Positions 1 through 8,759 are shown, counted from the stretch's first letter. The stretch: 64,000 nucleotides of DNA from SLRI01 sp964460465 (GCA_964460465.1 CAYWSB010000005.1:1-64000), one strand, 5' to 3'. Translations and numbers: made by a program. The notes: generated by a model from the sequence alone, not told the origin.

Positions 1-295
1 CGATCATGAGCGAGATGCGGGCACCCCAGATGAGGCGCGAGAGGATGTCGCGGCCGTAGACGTCGGTGCCGAGCCAGAAGGTCTCGGACGGCGGCCTGAG
101 GCGATGCAGCAGGCTCTGCTTCAGGGGGTCGTGGGGGGCGATCCAGGGGGCGGCCAGGGCCAGGACGACGACGAGGAGGAAGAGGCCGAGGCCGATCCAC
201 GAGGTCTTGTTGCTGTTGAAGGCCTTGAGCGTGTTCCGGCCCGCGGCGGCGAGCTGGACCTGGAAATGCGAGCGGGTCGGGCGGGCCGTGCTCAC
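1..295 (-). CDS. ABC transporter permease, DppC/OppC-like (partial, left edge)
   Basis: N-terminal 98 residues of the second inner-membrane permease of a family-5 (di/oligopeptide or opine type) importer; the rest lies beyond the left edge. Translation shows a cytoplasmic leader, a first membrane segment (GLGLFLLVVVLALAAPWIAP) and the typical DppC signature HDPLKQSL followed by FWLGTDVYGRDILSR. The GTG start overlaps the TGA of the upstream permease by four bases (GTGA), so translation is probably coupled. It forms the membrane channel with the DppB-like neighbour and serves the binding protein encoded at 1343-2887. Family assignment is firm; the substrate is not visible. Confidence 0.9.
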   Translation of the reverse strand, partial: MSTARPTRSHFQVQLAAAGRNTLKAFNSNKTSWIGLGLFLLVVVLALAAPWIAPHDPLKQSLLHRLRPPSETFWLGTDVYGRDILSRLIWGARISLMI

Positions 296-1233
296 TTGTA
301 TTTCACCCGGGGGTCGATGAGCCCGTAGCTCAGATCGGTGAGCAGGTTCACGGTCACGACGATCAGCGTGTAGATCACCATCATCCCCTGCAGCATGGTG
401 TAGTCGCGCTGGTTCAGGGCACCCACGATGAGCTTGCCGAGGCCCGGGCGGTTGAAGACGATCTCGGTCAGCACCGAGTTGCCGATCAGGATGCCGAGAT
501 AGAGGCCGACCACCGTGACGACGGGGATGAGCGCGTTCCTGAGGCAGTGGCGCCAGACGATGACGCCCCAGGGCACCCCCTTGGCGCGCGCGGTGCGGAC
601 GAAGTCCTGGCCAAGGACCTCGAGCATGGAGGAGCGCGTCACCCGGGTGATGTAGGCGGCCATGATGAGGCCGAGATTGATGGCCGGCAGCGTGAGGTCG
701 CGGACGCGATCGGCCAGGGTCGTGCCCTGGCCCGAGGAGATGACCGGGAACCAGCGGAGCTGGATGGCGAAGACCAGGAGCAGGAGGATCGCCGAGACGA
801 AGGCCGGGAAGGAGAGGCCCAAGAGCGAGCCCAGGCGGGTGACGTAGTCGGGCAGGGCGTTCCGGTTGATGGCGGCCCAGATGCCGAGCGGGATGCCGAT
901 CACCGCACCCAGGACGAGCGAGACGACGGTGAGCTCGATGGTGGCCGGCAGGACGTTGAGGATCTCGGCGATCACCGGGCGGCCGGTGACCATCGAGGTG
1001 CCCCAGTCGCCGGTGAACACGCCCTCGAGGAACGTGACGTACTGGACGTAGAGCGGCTGGTCGAGGCCGAGGCGGACGCGAAGCTGCTCGATCGCCGCCT
1101 GGCTCGCCTGGTCGCCGAGGATGACCATGGCGGGGTCGCCGGGCAGGACGCGGACGATGAAGAAGACCAGCGTCAGGACCGCGAAGAGGGTGAAGACGGC
1201 GAAGCCAAGGCGCTTCAGGATGAAGGCGGTCAT
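292..1233 (-). CDS. ABC transporter permease, DppB/OppB-like
   Basis: First permease of the family-5 importer, 313 residues with about six membrane segments. It begins MTAFILKRLGFAVFTLF and carries the DppB hallmarks FFIVRVLPGDPA near residue 30 and the EAA-loop region with RTARAKG. An upstream in-frame GTG at 1272 would add 13 residues, but they lie inside a hairpin, so the ATG at 1233 is preferred. The stop overlaps the next permease start. It follows the binding-protein gene after a 109-base spacer holding two hairpins, which may lower permease expression relative to the binding protein. Confidence 0.92.
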   Translation of the reverse strand: MTAFILKRLGFAVFTLFAVLTLVFFIVRVLPGDPAMVILGDQASQAAIEQLRVRLGLDQPLYVQYVTFLEGVFTGDWGTSMVTGRPVIAEILNVLPATIELTVVSLVLGAVIGIPLGIWAAINRNALPDYVTRLGSLLGLSFPAFVSAILLLLVFAIQLRWFPVISSGQGTTLADRVRDLTLPAINLGLIMAAYITRVTRSSMLEVLGQDFVRTARAKGVPWGVIVWRHCLRNALIPVVTVVGLYLGILIGNSVLTEIVFNRPGLGKLIVGALNQRDYTMLQGMMVIYTLIVVTVNLLTDLSYGLIDPRVKYK

Positions 1234-1249
1234 GGGGTGAGGAAAGGAT

Positions 1250-1272
1250 GTGGGGAGGGTGACCCTCCCCAC
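1250..1272 (-). other. Inverted repeat/hairpin 2 between binding-protein and permease genes
   Basis: Perfect 11-base inverted repeat GTGGGGAGGGT / ACCCTCCCCAC around one central base, giving roughly a 10-bp stem. It lies 17 bases before the DppB-like start. There is no T-run after it, so an ordinary intrinsic terminator is unlikely. A processing or stability hairpin is inferred. Confidence 0.5.
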
Positions 1273-1302
1273 GCCCCACCATTACTTAAGGATCGAGGGG
1301 GC

Positions 1303-1325
1303 GCGGGGGAAATCATTTCCCCCGC
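1303..1325 (-). other. Inverted repeat/hairpin 1 just after the binding-protein stop codon
   Basis: Perfect 10-bp stem GCGGGGGAAA / TTTCCCCCGC with loop TCA, 17 bases after the TAG of the binding-protein gene. No U-tract follows on the minus strand. Its place inside an operon, right behind the binding protein, suggests mRNA 3'-end protection or partial attenuation, so that binding protein is made in excess of permease. This is an inference from position. Confidence 0.5.
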
Positions 1326-1342
1326 ATCTTCTTCCACTTTTT

Positions 1343-2887
1343 CTACTCGGTGAACCGGGCCTGCTCGGTGACCGGCGGGCTGAGGTTCAGGGAGCCGTTG
1401 ACCTCGGTGCCGAGGTCGAGCGTGTCCTTCCAGGCCCAGAGCTGCAGGTTCTCGTAGACCGGGATGGCGCAGACCTCCTCCATGATCTTCTGCTGCGCCG
1501 TGGCCCAGAGCTCGAGCTGGCGGTCCGGGTCGGTCTCGATGCGCGCGGCCTCGATCTCGGCATCGGCCACGTTGCAGTGCGAGAAGTTCGTCACCGCCGT
1601 CGGCGTCTTGACTGTCGAGGGGCCGTAGTAGAACTGGGTGAGGTAGACGTCGGCGATCGGGAAGCGGGCGGCCGAGTAGTGGACGAGCTGCGACAGGTCT
1701 TCCCTGATCTGGGCGTGGAACGTGGCGTGCTCGACCTGGGTGATGGTGAGGTTGATGCCGGCCTCGGCGAAGAGCGCCTGAATCACCTCGATGGTGGCGA
1801 GCATGCCGGGCAGGGTGGTGTGGATGGTGTTGATGGTGACACCATCGGGGAAGCCGGCCTCGGTCAGGAGCTCCTTCGCCTTCTCGATGCTGAACTCGTA
1901 TTGCGGCACGTCGCTGGTGTAGCCGAGATAGCCCTCGGGCACGGGCGAGATCGAGGGGCGGGTGACCGAGCGGCCGCGGAACTCGACCATGGCGTCGCGG
2001 TCGAGGGCGTGGGCCAGGGCGCGGCGGACGCGGATGTCGTCGAGCGGCGGCATGGTCATGTTGAGGCTCAAGACGGACATCTCGCCGGGCGACATGACCG
2101 TGACGACGGTGCCCGGGACCTGGCGGATCCGCTCGACCCAGGTCTCGTCCTGGCGGCCGTAGATCATGTCGAGCTCGCCCGACTGGAAGGCCAGATCACG
2201 GGATGCATCCGAGGGTATGTAGCGGTAGTAGATCTCCTTGATGTGCGGCGCACCGCGGAAATAGTCCTCGTTGGCGACCAGGCGAACGAACTGCTGCGGT
2301 TGGTATTCCGCGAACATGAAGGGGCCGGTGCCCACCGGGTTGAGGGTGAAGTCCTCGCCCAGGGCCTCGACCGCGTCGCGGCAGACGATGTTGCCGCCGT
2401 GATAGTTGACGTAGAGGCCGAGCAGCGACGGCACCGGCTGCTTGAGGACGATCTCGACCTCGTGGTCGCCGGTGGCGGTGATCGTGTCGACCGCGGCGTA
2501 GTCGTTGGCGAAGGACGAGCGCTCCGGATCGCGCGAGCGCTCGAGGCTCCAGACAACATCCTCGGCGGTGAGCGTGCCGTAGTCGCCGTGGCACTTGACG
2601 TCGTCCCTGATCTGGAAGGTCCAGGTGAGGCCGTCCTCGGAGGACTCCCAGCTCTCGGCGACGTCGGGCTCGATGAACTCGGGGCTGGCCTCGCCGGGCT
2701 TGATGCGGACAAGGCCGCTGAAGATGTAGTGGAGCACGCCCTTGTCCGGCGTCGTCGTCGCGGTGTGCGGGTCGAGCCTGCCGACATCGGCCGAGGCCAT
2801 GCCGATGTTGAGCGTGGTCTGCTGGGCCAGGGCCGGCGCTGCGGCGAGCAGCAGGGCCGCGGCGCTGGTGGCGAGCCATCGGGTCAT
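1343..2887 (-). CDS. ABC transporter substrate-binding protein, family 5 (DppA/OppA-like)
   Basis: Periplasmic solute-binding protein of 514 residues, typical for the SBP_bac_5 family. The N-terminus MTRWLATSAAALLLAAAPALAQ is a clear Sec signal peptide with an AxA-type cleavage site. The mature part holds the expected features: LVRIKPGEASPEFIEPDVAESW, GLTWTFQIRDDVK and NPVGTGPFMF. It would deliver ligand to the two permeases downstream. Two ATPase genes usually accompany such systems and presumably lie beyond the left edge. Co-transcription with amino-acid-oxidase-like genes suggests an opine, D-amino acid or N-substituted amino acid as ligand (inference). A 78-base spacer separates it from the SDR gene. 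Confidence 0.93.
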   Translation of the reverse strand: MTRWLATSAAALLLAAAPALAQQTTLNIGMASADVGRLDPHTATTTPDKGVLHYIFSGLVRIKPGEASPEFIEPDVAESWESSEDGLTWTFQIRDDVKCHGDYGTLTAEDVVWSLERSRDPERSSFANDYAAVDTITATGDHEVEIVLKQPVPSLLGLYVNYHGGNIVCRDAVEALGEDFTLNPVGTGPFMFAEYQPQQFVRLVANEDYFRGAPHIKEIYYRYIPSDASRDLAFQSGELDMIYGRQDETWVERIRQVPGTVVTVMSPGEMSVLSLNMTMPPLDDIRVRRALAHALDRDAMVEFRGRSVTRPSISPVPEGYLGYTSDVPQYEFSIEKAKELLTEAGFPDGVTINTIHTTLPGMLATIEVIQALFAEAGINLTITQVEHATFHAQIREDLSQLVHYSAARFPIADVYLTQFYYGPSTVKTPTAVTNFSHCNVADAEIEAARIETDPDRQLELWATAQQKIMEEVCAIPVYENLQLWAWKDTLDLGTEVNGSLNLSPPVTEQARFTE

Positions 2888-2965
2888 CGTCGTGTCCCCC
2901 TATTGTCTTTCTATGTCCCTGCCCTCAGTTGTGGCCGGATCGGCGGCCGGCGACAAGGCCGGCGT

Positions 2966-3679
2966 TCAGAGGCTGTCCTCGAGCCGGCAGTTGACCAGAA
3001 GCTCGGCCACGGCGGCGTTGTTGGGCAGGGCGAGGACGGTGCCGACCAGGCTGGCGAGGTCGGCGGGATCGATCATCTCGGCCCGCGCCACCTTGGTGAC
3101 GTCGGCGACGAGATCGGTGGCGACGAAGCTCGGGCAGACGGCGGTGGCCCTCACACCGTCGTCCCAGCCCAGCCGGCGGGCGTTGTGCGTCAGTGCCATG
3201 ACCGCGAACTTGCTCATGTTGTAGGCCACGTTGTCGTTCTTGACCCGCTTGCCGGAGAGCGAGGCGACGTTGACGATCCGCCCGGCCCCCGACGCCCGCA
3301 GCGCCGGCAGGCAGAGGCGGATCATGTTGAGCGGTGCCTTCACGTTGACCGCCCAGATCCGGTCGAGCTCCTCCTCCGTCACGGTCTCGATCGTGGCCCG
3401 CACGCCGATCCCGGCATTGTTGACGAGCCCGTCGATGCGGCCGAAGCGGCCCATGGCGGCCTCGACCCAGGCGGCGTGGCTGGCGCGGTCCTCGGCTTCG
3501 TAGCGGGCGTGGTGGACCCGCTCTGCGGGAAAGCCCGCGGTCACCCTGGCGAGGTCGTCTGGCTTCCTGGCACCGAGGCCGACGCTGTAGCCCTGGCTCA
3601 GGAGGTGGCGGGCGATGGCAGCACCGATGCCGCGGCTGGCGCCGGAGACGAGGACGACGCGGCCGGCGGGGTCGAGCAT
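2966..3679 (-). CDS. SDR family oxidoreductase
   Basis: Classical short-chain dehydrogenase/reductase, 237 residues. The cofactor motif is VSGASRGIG near residue 10, followed by NNAGIG near residue 88. The catalytic set is the serine of NVASLSG near residue 138 and YNMSK near residue 153. It would interconvert an alcohol and a carbonyl with NAD(P). It lies within the FAD-oxidase/ABC importer operon and may act on a keto product of the upstream oxidases (inference). Its start overlaps the previous gene's open frame by 82 bases; a GGAG about eight bases before the ATG supports this start. Confidence 0.9.
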   Translation of the reverse strand: MLDPAGRVVLVSGASRGIGAAIARHLLSQGYSVGLGARKPDDLARVTAGFPAERVHHARYEAEDRASHAAWVEAAMGRFGRIDGLVNNAGIGVRATIETVTEEELDRIWAVNVKAPLNMIRLCLPALRASGAGRIVNVASLSGKRVKNDNVAYNMSKFAVMALTHNARRLGWDDGVRATAVCPSFVATDLVADVTKVARAEMIDPADLASLVGTVLALPNNAAVAELLVNCRLEDSL

Positions 3680-4809
3680 GGGGCTACTCCGGACTGCTGG
3701 CGGAAGCGGCTTAGGGCGAAGGGGGCGAGGTCGAGCCCGGGCGGGCGATCGAGGAGAAGGTCGACCACCAGCCGGCCGACCAGCGGCGAGAGGGCGAAGC
3801 CGTGGGCGCTGAAGCCGAAGGCGTGAACGAGGCCCGAGTGCGCCGGGCTCCTGTCGAGCACCGGCAGGCCGTCCGCCGTCACCCCCTCGATCCCGGCCCA
3901 GGCGCGCAGGATGCGGGCGTCGCGGAGCGGGCCGGGAAAGAGGGCTCGGGCATTCGCGACATTCGCGGCCAAGGCGGCATGGTCGAGCCGGCTCCGCCCG
4001 GTCGCCGGGTCACCGTGGCCGGCGAAGCCGCCGCCGATCACCACTTGGCCGGTCGCCACCTGCTTGAACGACAGCTTGCGGCCGGCACTGCCGACGACCG
4101 GGCCGAGGAACGGCGGCAGCCGGTCGGTCACCAGCATCTGCAGGGCCGTGGGCGTCAGCGGCACGTAGTCGCCGACGCCGGCCGCGAGCCCGGCGCCCCA
4201 GGCGCCGGCGGCGACGACCGCCATGGGGGCGGTCAGCCGGCCGGTGGCGGTGGCGACGGCAAGGCCATTGCCCGCGGTCTCGATCCGCTCGACGGCGGCG
4301 CCCATGCGGATCTCGACGCCCTCTTGCCGGAGCGCATCGGCGAAGGCCCGGGTCGTTCGCTGCGGGTCGGCGTGGCCGTCGTCCGCGACGGCGATGGCGC
4401 CGGTGCAGTGGGCTGCCAGGGCGGGGATGCGGGCGCGGAGGTCGGCCGGGTCGAGCCAGCGCTCGTGGTCCCAGCCCAGCCCCCGGAGCCGGGCGACGCG
4501 GGCCTGCAGCTGGGCGGCCTGGGCATCGTCCTCGGCGACCCGGACCTGGCCGCTGGCGACGAAGCCGCCGGTGTCGCCGACCAGGGCGGGGAGGTCGTGC
4601 CACAGGGCGAGCGCCGCCCGGGCGAGCGGGATCTCGGCGTCGTGGCGGTTGAGCGAGCGCACGCCGCCGGCGTTGGCCCCGGAGGCATGGCGACCGGGCC
4701 AATCGCGCTCCAGGACGGCGACCGTCAGGCCGGCCCGGGCGGCGTGCAGGGCGGTCGAGAGACCGATGAGCCCGCCGCCCACGACGACGAGCTCCGCCGT
4801 GGCGGTCAA
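3598..4809 (-). CDS. FAD-dependent oxidoreductase, DadA/HcnC-like
   Basis: D-amino acid oxidase (DAO) family flavoenzyme of about 403 residues. The N-terminal FAD-binding Rossmann motif is VVVGGGLIGLSTALHAARAG, and the C-terminal GFSAHGFALSPLVG segment is typical of the family. The TTG start overlaps the preceding stop by four bases (TTGA). Next to a 2Fe-2S protein and an FAD/NAD(P) oxidoreductase, it matches the catalytic subunit of HcnABC/opine-oxidase type complexes, which oxidise a C-N bond of glycine or opines. The last 27 codons run into the SDR gene and are low-complexity (Ser/Pro/Ala), so the natural end may be nearer 3690 if there is a small indel. Confidence 0.85.
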   Translation of the reverse strand: MTATAELVVVGGGLIGLSTALHAARAGLTVAVLERDWPGRHASGANAGGVRSLNRHDAEIPLARAALALWHDLPALVGDTGGFVASGQVRVAEDDAQAAQLQARVARLRGLGWDHERWLDPADLRARIPALAAHCTGAIAVADDGHADPQRTTRAFADALRQEGVEIRMGAAVERIETAGNGLAVATATGRLTAPMAVVAAGAWGAGLAAGVGDYVPLTPTALQMLVTDRLPPFLGPVVGSAGRKLSFKQVATGQVVIGGGFAGHGDPATGRSRLDHAALAANVANARALFPGPLRDARILRAWAGIEGVTADGLPVLDRSPAHSGLVHAFGFSAHGFALSPLVGRLVVDLLLDRPPGLDLAPFALSRFRQQSGVAPCSTPPAASSSSPAPAAASVLPSPATS

Positions 4810-6140
4810 GGGTCCAGCTCGGCCAGCTCGGCGAGCCGGACCGGCTTGAGCGGCGGGCGGATGCGCAGGGTCCCCACGGCGTCCATGCCCTTGCCGGTGG
4901 CGGCGGCCACGATCTCGCTCAACAACAGCCCGCACATCCGTCCCTGGCACAGCCCCATGCCGCAGCGGGTGAAGGTCTTGACCCGGTTCGGGCCCTGGGC
5001 ACCCTCGGCCACGGCGGCACGGATGGCGCCTGCCGTCACCCGCTCGCAGCGGCAGACGACGACGTCGTCCTCGAGGTCCTTGCCGAGCGCCGGCGGCGGG
5101 TAGCGGTAGTCGAGGAAGCGGCGCGCGGCCTCGAGGCGGGTGCGCCGCTTGAGGAGCACGGGCAGCCGGCGGGTGTGGATCAGCGGGTCGATGCGGCCGA
5201 GGGTGTGGGCGATGTCGAGCCCGGCGATCTCGCCCTGGACGACCGCAGCGGCCTCGCCCTCGATGCCGGCGCCGTCGCCGGCGATCCAGAGCATGCGCTC
5301 CCCGACCCGGCCGTGCGCGTCGACCTCGGGCTCGAAGGCGCGGCGCAGCGGGTTCCAGCGGTGCTCCACACCCATGAGCCGGGCGAGTGCCGTCTGCGGC
5401 AAGACCCCCTCGTGCACCGCCAGCAGCGAAGCCTCGAGGCGCATCGTGCTCTTGCCCACGGTGGCCACCACCGCCTCGAGGCGGTCGCGGCCCTCGGCCC
5501 GGATCGCGCCGACCTTGCGGTAGAGCTTCACCCCCGACAGGGCCCGGTCGATCAGGAGGCGAATGCCGCGGGTCAAGAGGTCGGGCGTTGCCACCGCGCC
5601 GGGCAGGCAGCCGAGGGCGATGGCGAGCGACCCCTCGGGCGTGGTGTCGAGATAGGCCAGCGGCCTGCGGCCGACCTTTGCGAGCTGGCTCAGCACCAAC
5701 AGCGGCAGCGGCCCCGAGCCCGCCAGAATCCAGCCGCCCTCGGGCACCACCCCGCCGCTCTTGAGCAGTGTCTGCAGGGCACCCACGCCCATCACCCCGG
5801 GCAGCGTCCAGCCGGGAAAGGCCACCGGCCGCTCCATGGCCCCGGTGGCGAGCAGGACGGTCGCGGCGGCGAGCCGGTGGCTGTGCTGCCCGTCGCTCCA
5901 GGCGACCACACCCGCGTCGGTCACGTCCCAGACGGTGGCGCCGAAGCGGAAGGCCGCACCGGCCTTCGTGGCCGCGGCGAAGGCGGCGGGCCCGTCGCCC
6001 GCCCCGCCGCGCCAGACCTGGCCGCCGGCGGCCGGGTTCTCGTCGAGCACGACGACCGAAACGCCGCAGCGCGCGGCGACCCGGGCGGCGGTCAGCCCGG
6101 CGGGCCCGGCACCGATGATCGCGAGGTCCGTCTGCTCCAT
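4806..6140 (-). CDS. FAD/NAD(P)-binding oxidoreductase with BFD-like 2Fe-2S domain (HcnB/OoxA-like)
   Basis: 444-residue flavoprotein disulfide-reductase-like protein. The first dinucleotide motif is IIGAGPAGLTAARVAARCG at the N-terminus. A second NAD(P)-type segment (WILAGSGPLPLLVLSQLAK) lies near residue 130. The C-terminus carries a BFD-like cluster with CRC near residue 365 and CGMGLCQGRMC near residue 400. This is the architecture of the B subunit of hydrogen cyanide synthase and the A subunit of opine/octopine oxidases, which pass electrons from the DAO subunit onward. It starts one base inside the stop of the small ferredoxin-like gene (TGATG). Role is inferred from architecture plus neighbours. 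Confidence 0.87.
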   Translation of the reverse strand: MEQTDLAIIGAGPAGLTAARVAARCGVSVVVLDENPAAGGQVWRGGAGDGPAAFAAATKAGAAFRFGATVWDVTDAGVVAWSDGQHSHRLAAATVLLATGAMERPVAFPGWTLPGVMGVGALQTLLKSGGVVPEGGWILAGSGPLPLLVLSQLAKVGRRPLAYLDTTPEGSLAIALGCLPGAVATPDLLTRGIRLLIDRALSGVKLYRKVGAIRAEGRDRLEAVVATVGKSTMRLEASLLAVHEGVLPQTALARLMGVEHRWNPLRRAFEPEVDAHGRVGERMLWIAGDGAGIEGEAAAVVQGEIAGLDIAHTLGRIDPLIHTRRLPVLLKRRTRLEAARRFLDYRYPPPALGKDLEDDVVVCRCERVTAGAIRAAVAEGAQGPNRVKTFTRCGMGLCQGRMCGLLLSEIVAAATGKGMDAVGTLRIRPPLKPVRLAELAELDP

Positions 6141-6424
6141 CAGGCCCGCTCCCCGCGGGTGCGCACGACCATGCCGGCCCGAGCCGGGACGAGACAGGCC
6201 TGGCGGTCCCGCACGCCGTCGATCTCGACGAGGCAGCCGAAGCACACGCCGATCAGGCACCACGGGCCTTCGGCCTCCCCGCTCACCGGATGCGGCCCAA
6301 ACGCGGCATAACCCGCCAGCAGCAGGGCGGCGGCGACGCTCGCCCCCGCGGGCGCCTGCACCTGCCGGCCGTCGACCTCCAGGCGCACCGTCGCCGTCCC
6401 CGGCAGCATCGCGAAGCCGGTCAT
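6140..6424 (-). CDS. Small (2Fe-2S)-binding protein (HcnA-like)
   Basis: 94-residue ferredoxin-like subunit. It contains the cysteine pattern C-x4-C-x2-C followed by a fourth cysteine 13 residues on (WCLIGVCFGC ... QAC), typical of the short HcnA/SoxA-type iron-sulfur subunits. The ATG at 6424 overlaps the upstream stop (ATGA). With the next two genes it forms an HcnA-HcnB-HcnC-like triad for flavin-linked dehydrogenation of an amino acid or opine. The order here (Fe-S, FAD/NADP, DAO) matches those operons. Confidence 0.85.
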   Translation of the reverse strand: MTGFAMLPGTATVRLEVDGRQVQAPAGASVAAALLLAGYAAFGPHPVSGEAEGPWCLIGVCFGCLVEIDGVRDRQACLVPARAGMVVRTRGERA

Positions 6425-7536
6425 GCCGCCTCGGCGAAGCGGGCGGGCGAGAAGGCCGCGACCTCGGCCGGCAGGGTGCCCCGGGCGATCGCCGCCGCGA
6501 GCGGGTCGGCATGCACGGCCGCCAGCGTCACCCCGCTGTGACAGGTGACGAGAAAGGCGCCGGGATGGCTCGCCGACTGCGCATAGAGCGGCAGGCCGTC
6601 GGGCGAGAGCACGCGCAGGGCGGCCCACTGGCGGACCACCCGCGCCTCCGCCAGGGCCGGAAAGCAGGCGACGGCATAGGCCGCGAGGTCCCGGGCGGCG
6701 GCCTGGGTGGTGCCGGTATCCAGCCCCACCTCCTCGTGGGTATCGCCCAGCATCACCGTGCCGTCGGCGGTCTGCCGGAAGCGGTGGCAGGCGAAGCGGC
6801 AGAGCTCGGGCAGGCGCCGGGTCACCAGGATCTGGCCGCGCTGCGGCCGGACCGGCGCCTCGAGGCCGACCAGGGGGGCGAGCTCGGCATTGCCGAGCCC
6901 GGCCGCCAGCACGACCCGGCCCACCCCGATCACGCTCGTCTGGCCGGCGACGCGAAACCCGTCGGCGGCCTCGATGCCCGTGACCCTGAAACCGCGGCGG
7001 ATGTGGCCGCCGGCGCGAGTGAGGGCGGTCTGCAGCGCGCGCAGCAACCGGAGCGGATCGACATGGCCGTCATGCGGGCAGAAGCTGGCGCCGACCACCC
7101 GGGGGCCGAGGCTCGGAACGAGCTTGTGCGCTGAAGCGGCATCGAGGATCTCGGTGTCGTTGGCCCCCGGTGCCGGCTGGTTGTGCATCCGCTTGACCAG
7201 CGTCGCCCGCCGCTCGAGCTCGGCCTCGTCGATGCACAGGCTGAGGCCGCCGGTCTTGGCGTAGGCCACCTCCAGCCCGGCCCGGTCGGCCAGCTCCTCT
7301 GCGAAATCGGGCCAGGCGTCCGCCGAGGCCCTGGTCCAGGCGGCGTAGGGCCAGGCGGTCGAGCCCTTGCCCTGCACCCAGACGAGGCCGAAGTTCCCGC
7401 CCGATGCGTGCCAGCGGTCGCCGCCCTCGTCGAGCAGCACGACCCGCTGGCCGGCCCGGGCGAGGCCGAGGGCGACCGCGCTGCCGACGAGCCCGGCGCC
7501 GATCACCGCCGCATCGAAGTCGCGGGGCTCAGCCAT
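6421..7536 (-). CDS. FAD-dependent oxidoreductase, DAO family (second paralogue)
   Basis: 371-residue DAO-family flavoprotein with the FAD motif AVIGAGLVGSAVALGLARAG and family segments GGNFGLVWVQGKG and HDGHVDPLRLLRAL. It lies directly upstream of the small 2Fe-2S gene with a four-base overlap and overlaps the preceding DAO gene by eight bases. It is therefore a second candidate catalytic partner for the electron-transfer subunits. Substrate is not evident; glycine/sarcosine/opine-type C-N oxidation is inferred from the family. Confidence 0.87.
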   Translation of the reverse strand: MAEPRDFDAAVIGAGLVGSAVALGLARAGQRVVLLDEGGDRWHASGGNFGLVWVQGKGSTAWPYAAWTRASADAWPDFAEELADRAGLEVAYAKTGGLSLCIDEAELERRATLVKRMHNQPAPGANDTEILDAASAHKLVPSLGPRVVGASFCPHDGHVDPLRLLRALQTALTRAGGHIRRGFRVTGIEAADGFRVAGQTSVIGVGRVVLAAGLGNAELAPLVGLEAPVRPQRGQILVTRRLPELCRFACHRFRQTADGTVMLGDTHEEVGLDTGTTQAAARDLAAYAVACFPALAEARVVRQWAALRVLSPDGLPLYAQSASHPGAFLVTCHSGVTLAAVHADPLAAAIARGTLPAEVAAFSPARFAEAA

Positions 7537-8695
7537 GCAGTGTCAGTCCCGCCTCGGGCACGGCGGCGCTCCCGAAGCGGTCGAAGCGGACGGGGGCGAG
7601 GTCGAAGCGGCCAGCGCGATCCTGGACGAGGTCGGCGACGATCTCGCCGGTCACCGGCCCGATGCCGAAGCCGTGGCCAGAGAAGCCCATGGCGGCGACG
7701 ATGCCGTCGCTGCCGGGCACCCGGTCGAGCACTGGCAGCGCATCCGGCGTGAGGTCGAGGAGCCCCGCCCAGACGGCGTGGATCGGGCAGTTCCGGAACG
7801 CCGGCAGGACATGGCAGAGCTTCTCCACCACCTGGGCCACGCTGCCGGCCGTGGGGGAGACGCGCGGCACGGGCTCGGTGCCCAGCTGCCCGTGCCAGTC
7901 GCCCGCCCCGCTCGTCACCCTGAGCCGGCCGCTCCGCTCCTGCCGCCCGGCCATGTCGGCATTCGCGACGCCGAGCACCGGCCCCAGCAGCGGCGGCACC
8001 GGCTCGGTCTGCAGGACGGTGACCATGGGCTGGCGCAGCGGCACGGCGAGGCCGAGCGGGGCCAGGAGGTCGTTGCCGAAGGCACCGCAGGCGAGGACGG
8101 CCCGGCGCGTGGCGATGCGCCGCCGGTCGGTCGCGACCGCGGCGAGCGCGCCCCGGCTCACCTCGATGCCGGTGACGCGCTCGCCCGGGGCGAGCCTTGC
8201 GCCGTGTCGCGCCGCGGCGCGGGCGAACGCCTGGACGGTCGCCACCGGGTCGGCGCTGCCGTCGGTCGGGCAGTAGGAGGCGGCGAGCACGGCAGGGGCC
8301 AGCGCCGGCTCGCGCTCGCGCACGGCCTCGGTGGTCGGCAGGAAGGTCAGGTCCAGGCCCAGCGCCCGCTGGTCGGCCACCAGCCGGCGGACGACCGCGA
8401 CCTCGTCGACGGTGCGGGCGAGGCGCATGTTGCCGTGCTGGCGGTAGCCGGTCTCGGCATCGAGCTCGGCATCGAGGTCCCGCCAGCGCTCGACCGCCGC
8501 CAGCGCCAGCGGCAGCTCGGCCGGGTGGCGGCCGCTCTGCCGCACCCCTGCCAGCGTCCAGCCGGAGGCCATGGCGGCCAGCTGGAAGCGTTCGACCAGC
8601 AGCACGCCCACGCCGTCCCGGGCCAGGGCGTAGGCCGCGGCGACCCCGGTGATCCCGCCCCCGATGACGACGACGTCGGCGCGCTCCTCACTCAT
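7529..8695 (-). CDS. FAD-dependent oxidoreductase, DAO family (third paralogue)
   Basis: 388-residue flavoprotein beginning MSEERADVVVIGGGITG. A longer start (8731) would add 12 residues of unconvincing sequence, so the ATG at 8695 is used. Family marks include GWTLAGVRQSGRHPAELPLA, CPTDGSADPVATV and the C-terminal MGFSGHGFGIGPVTGE. It sits second in the operon, 64 bases after the first DAO gene. It is more like its upstream neighbour (shared SGHGFGIGP) than the two downstream paralogues, suggesting an old tandem duplication. Confidence 0.87.
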   Translation of the reverse strand: MSEERADVVVIGGGITGVAAAYALARDGVGVLLVERFQLAAMASGWTLAGVRQSGRHPAELPLALAAVERWRDLDAELDAETGYRQHGNMRLARTVDEVAVVRRLVADQRALGLDLTFLPTTEAVREREPALAPAVLAASYCPTDGSADPVATVQAFARAAARHGARLAPGERVTGIEVSRGALAAVATDRRRIATRRAVLACGAFGNDLLAPLGLAVPLRQPMVTVLQTEPVPPLLGPVLGVANADMAGRQERSGRLRVTSGAGDWHGQLGTEPVPRVSPTAGSVAQVVEKLCHVLPAFRNCPIHAVWAGLLDLTPDALPVLDRVPGSDGIVAAMGFSGHGFGIGPVTGEIVADLVQDRAGRFDLAPVRFDRFGSAAVPEAGLTLHG

Positions 8696-8759
8696 GACCG
8701 TCGTTCTGCCCGCCCGGCCGGCCAGCGACAAGCCCCATCCGCCATCGTGGCGGGCACGT

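Noticed and set aside
1250..3826. Long plus-strand open frame opposite the binding-protein and SDR genes
   Set aside because: Translation is an Arg/Gly/Asp-rich mirror of GC-rich coding DNA without domains; the minus-strand genes have signal peptide and catalytic motifs.
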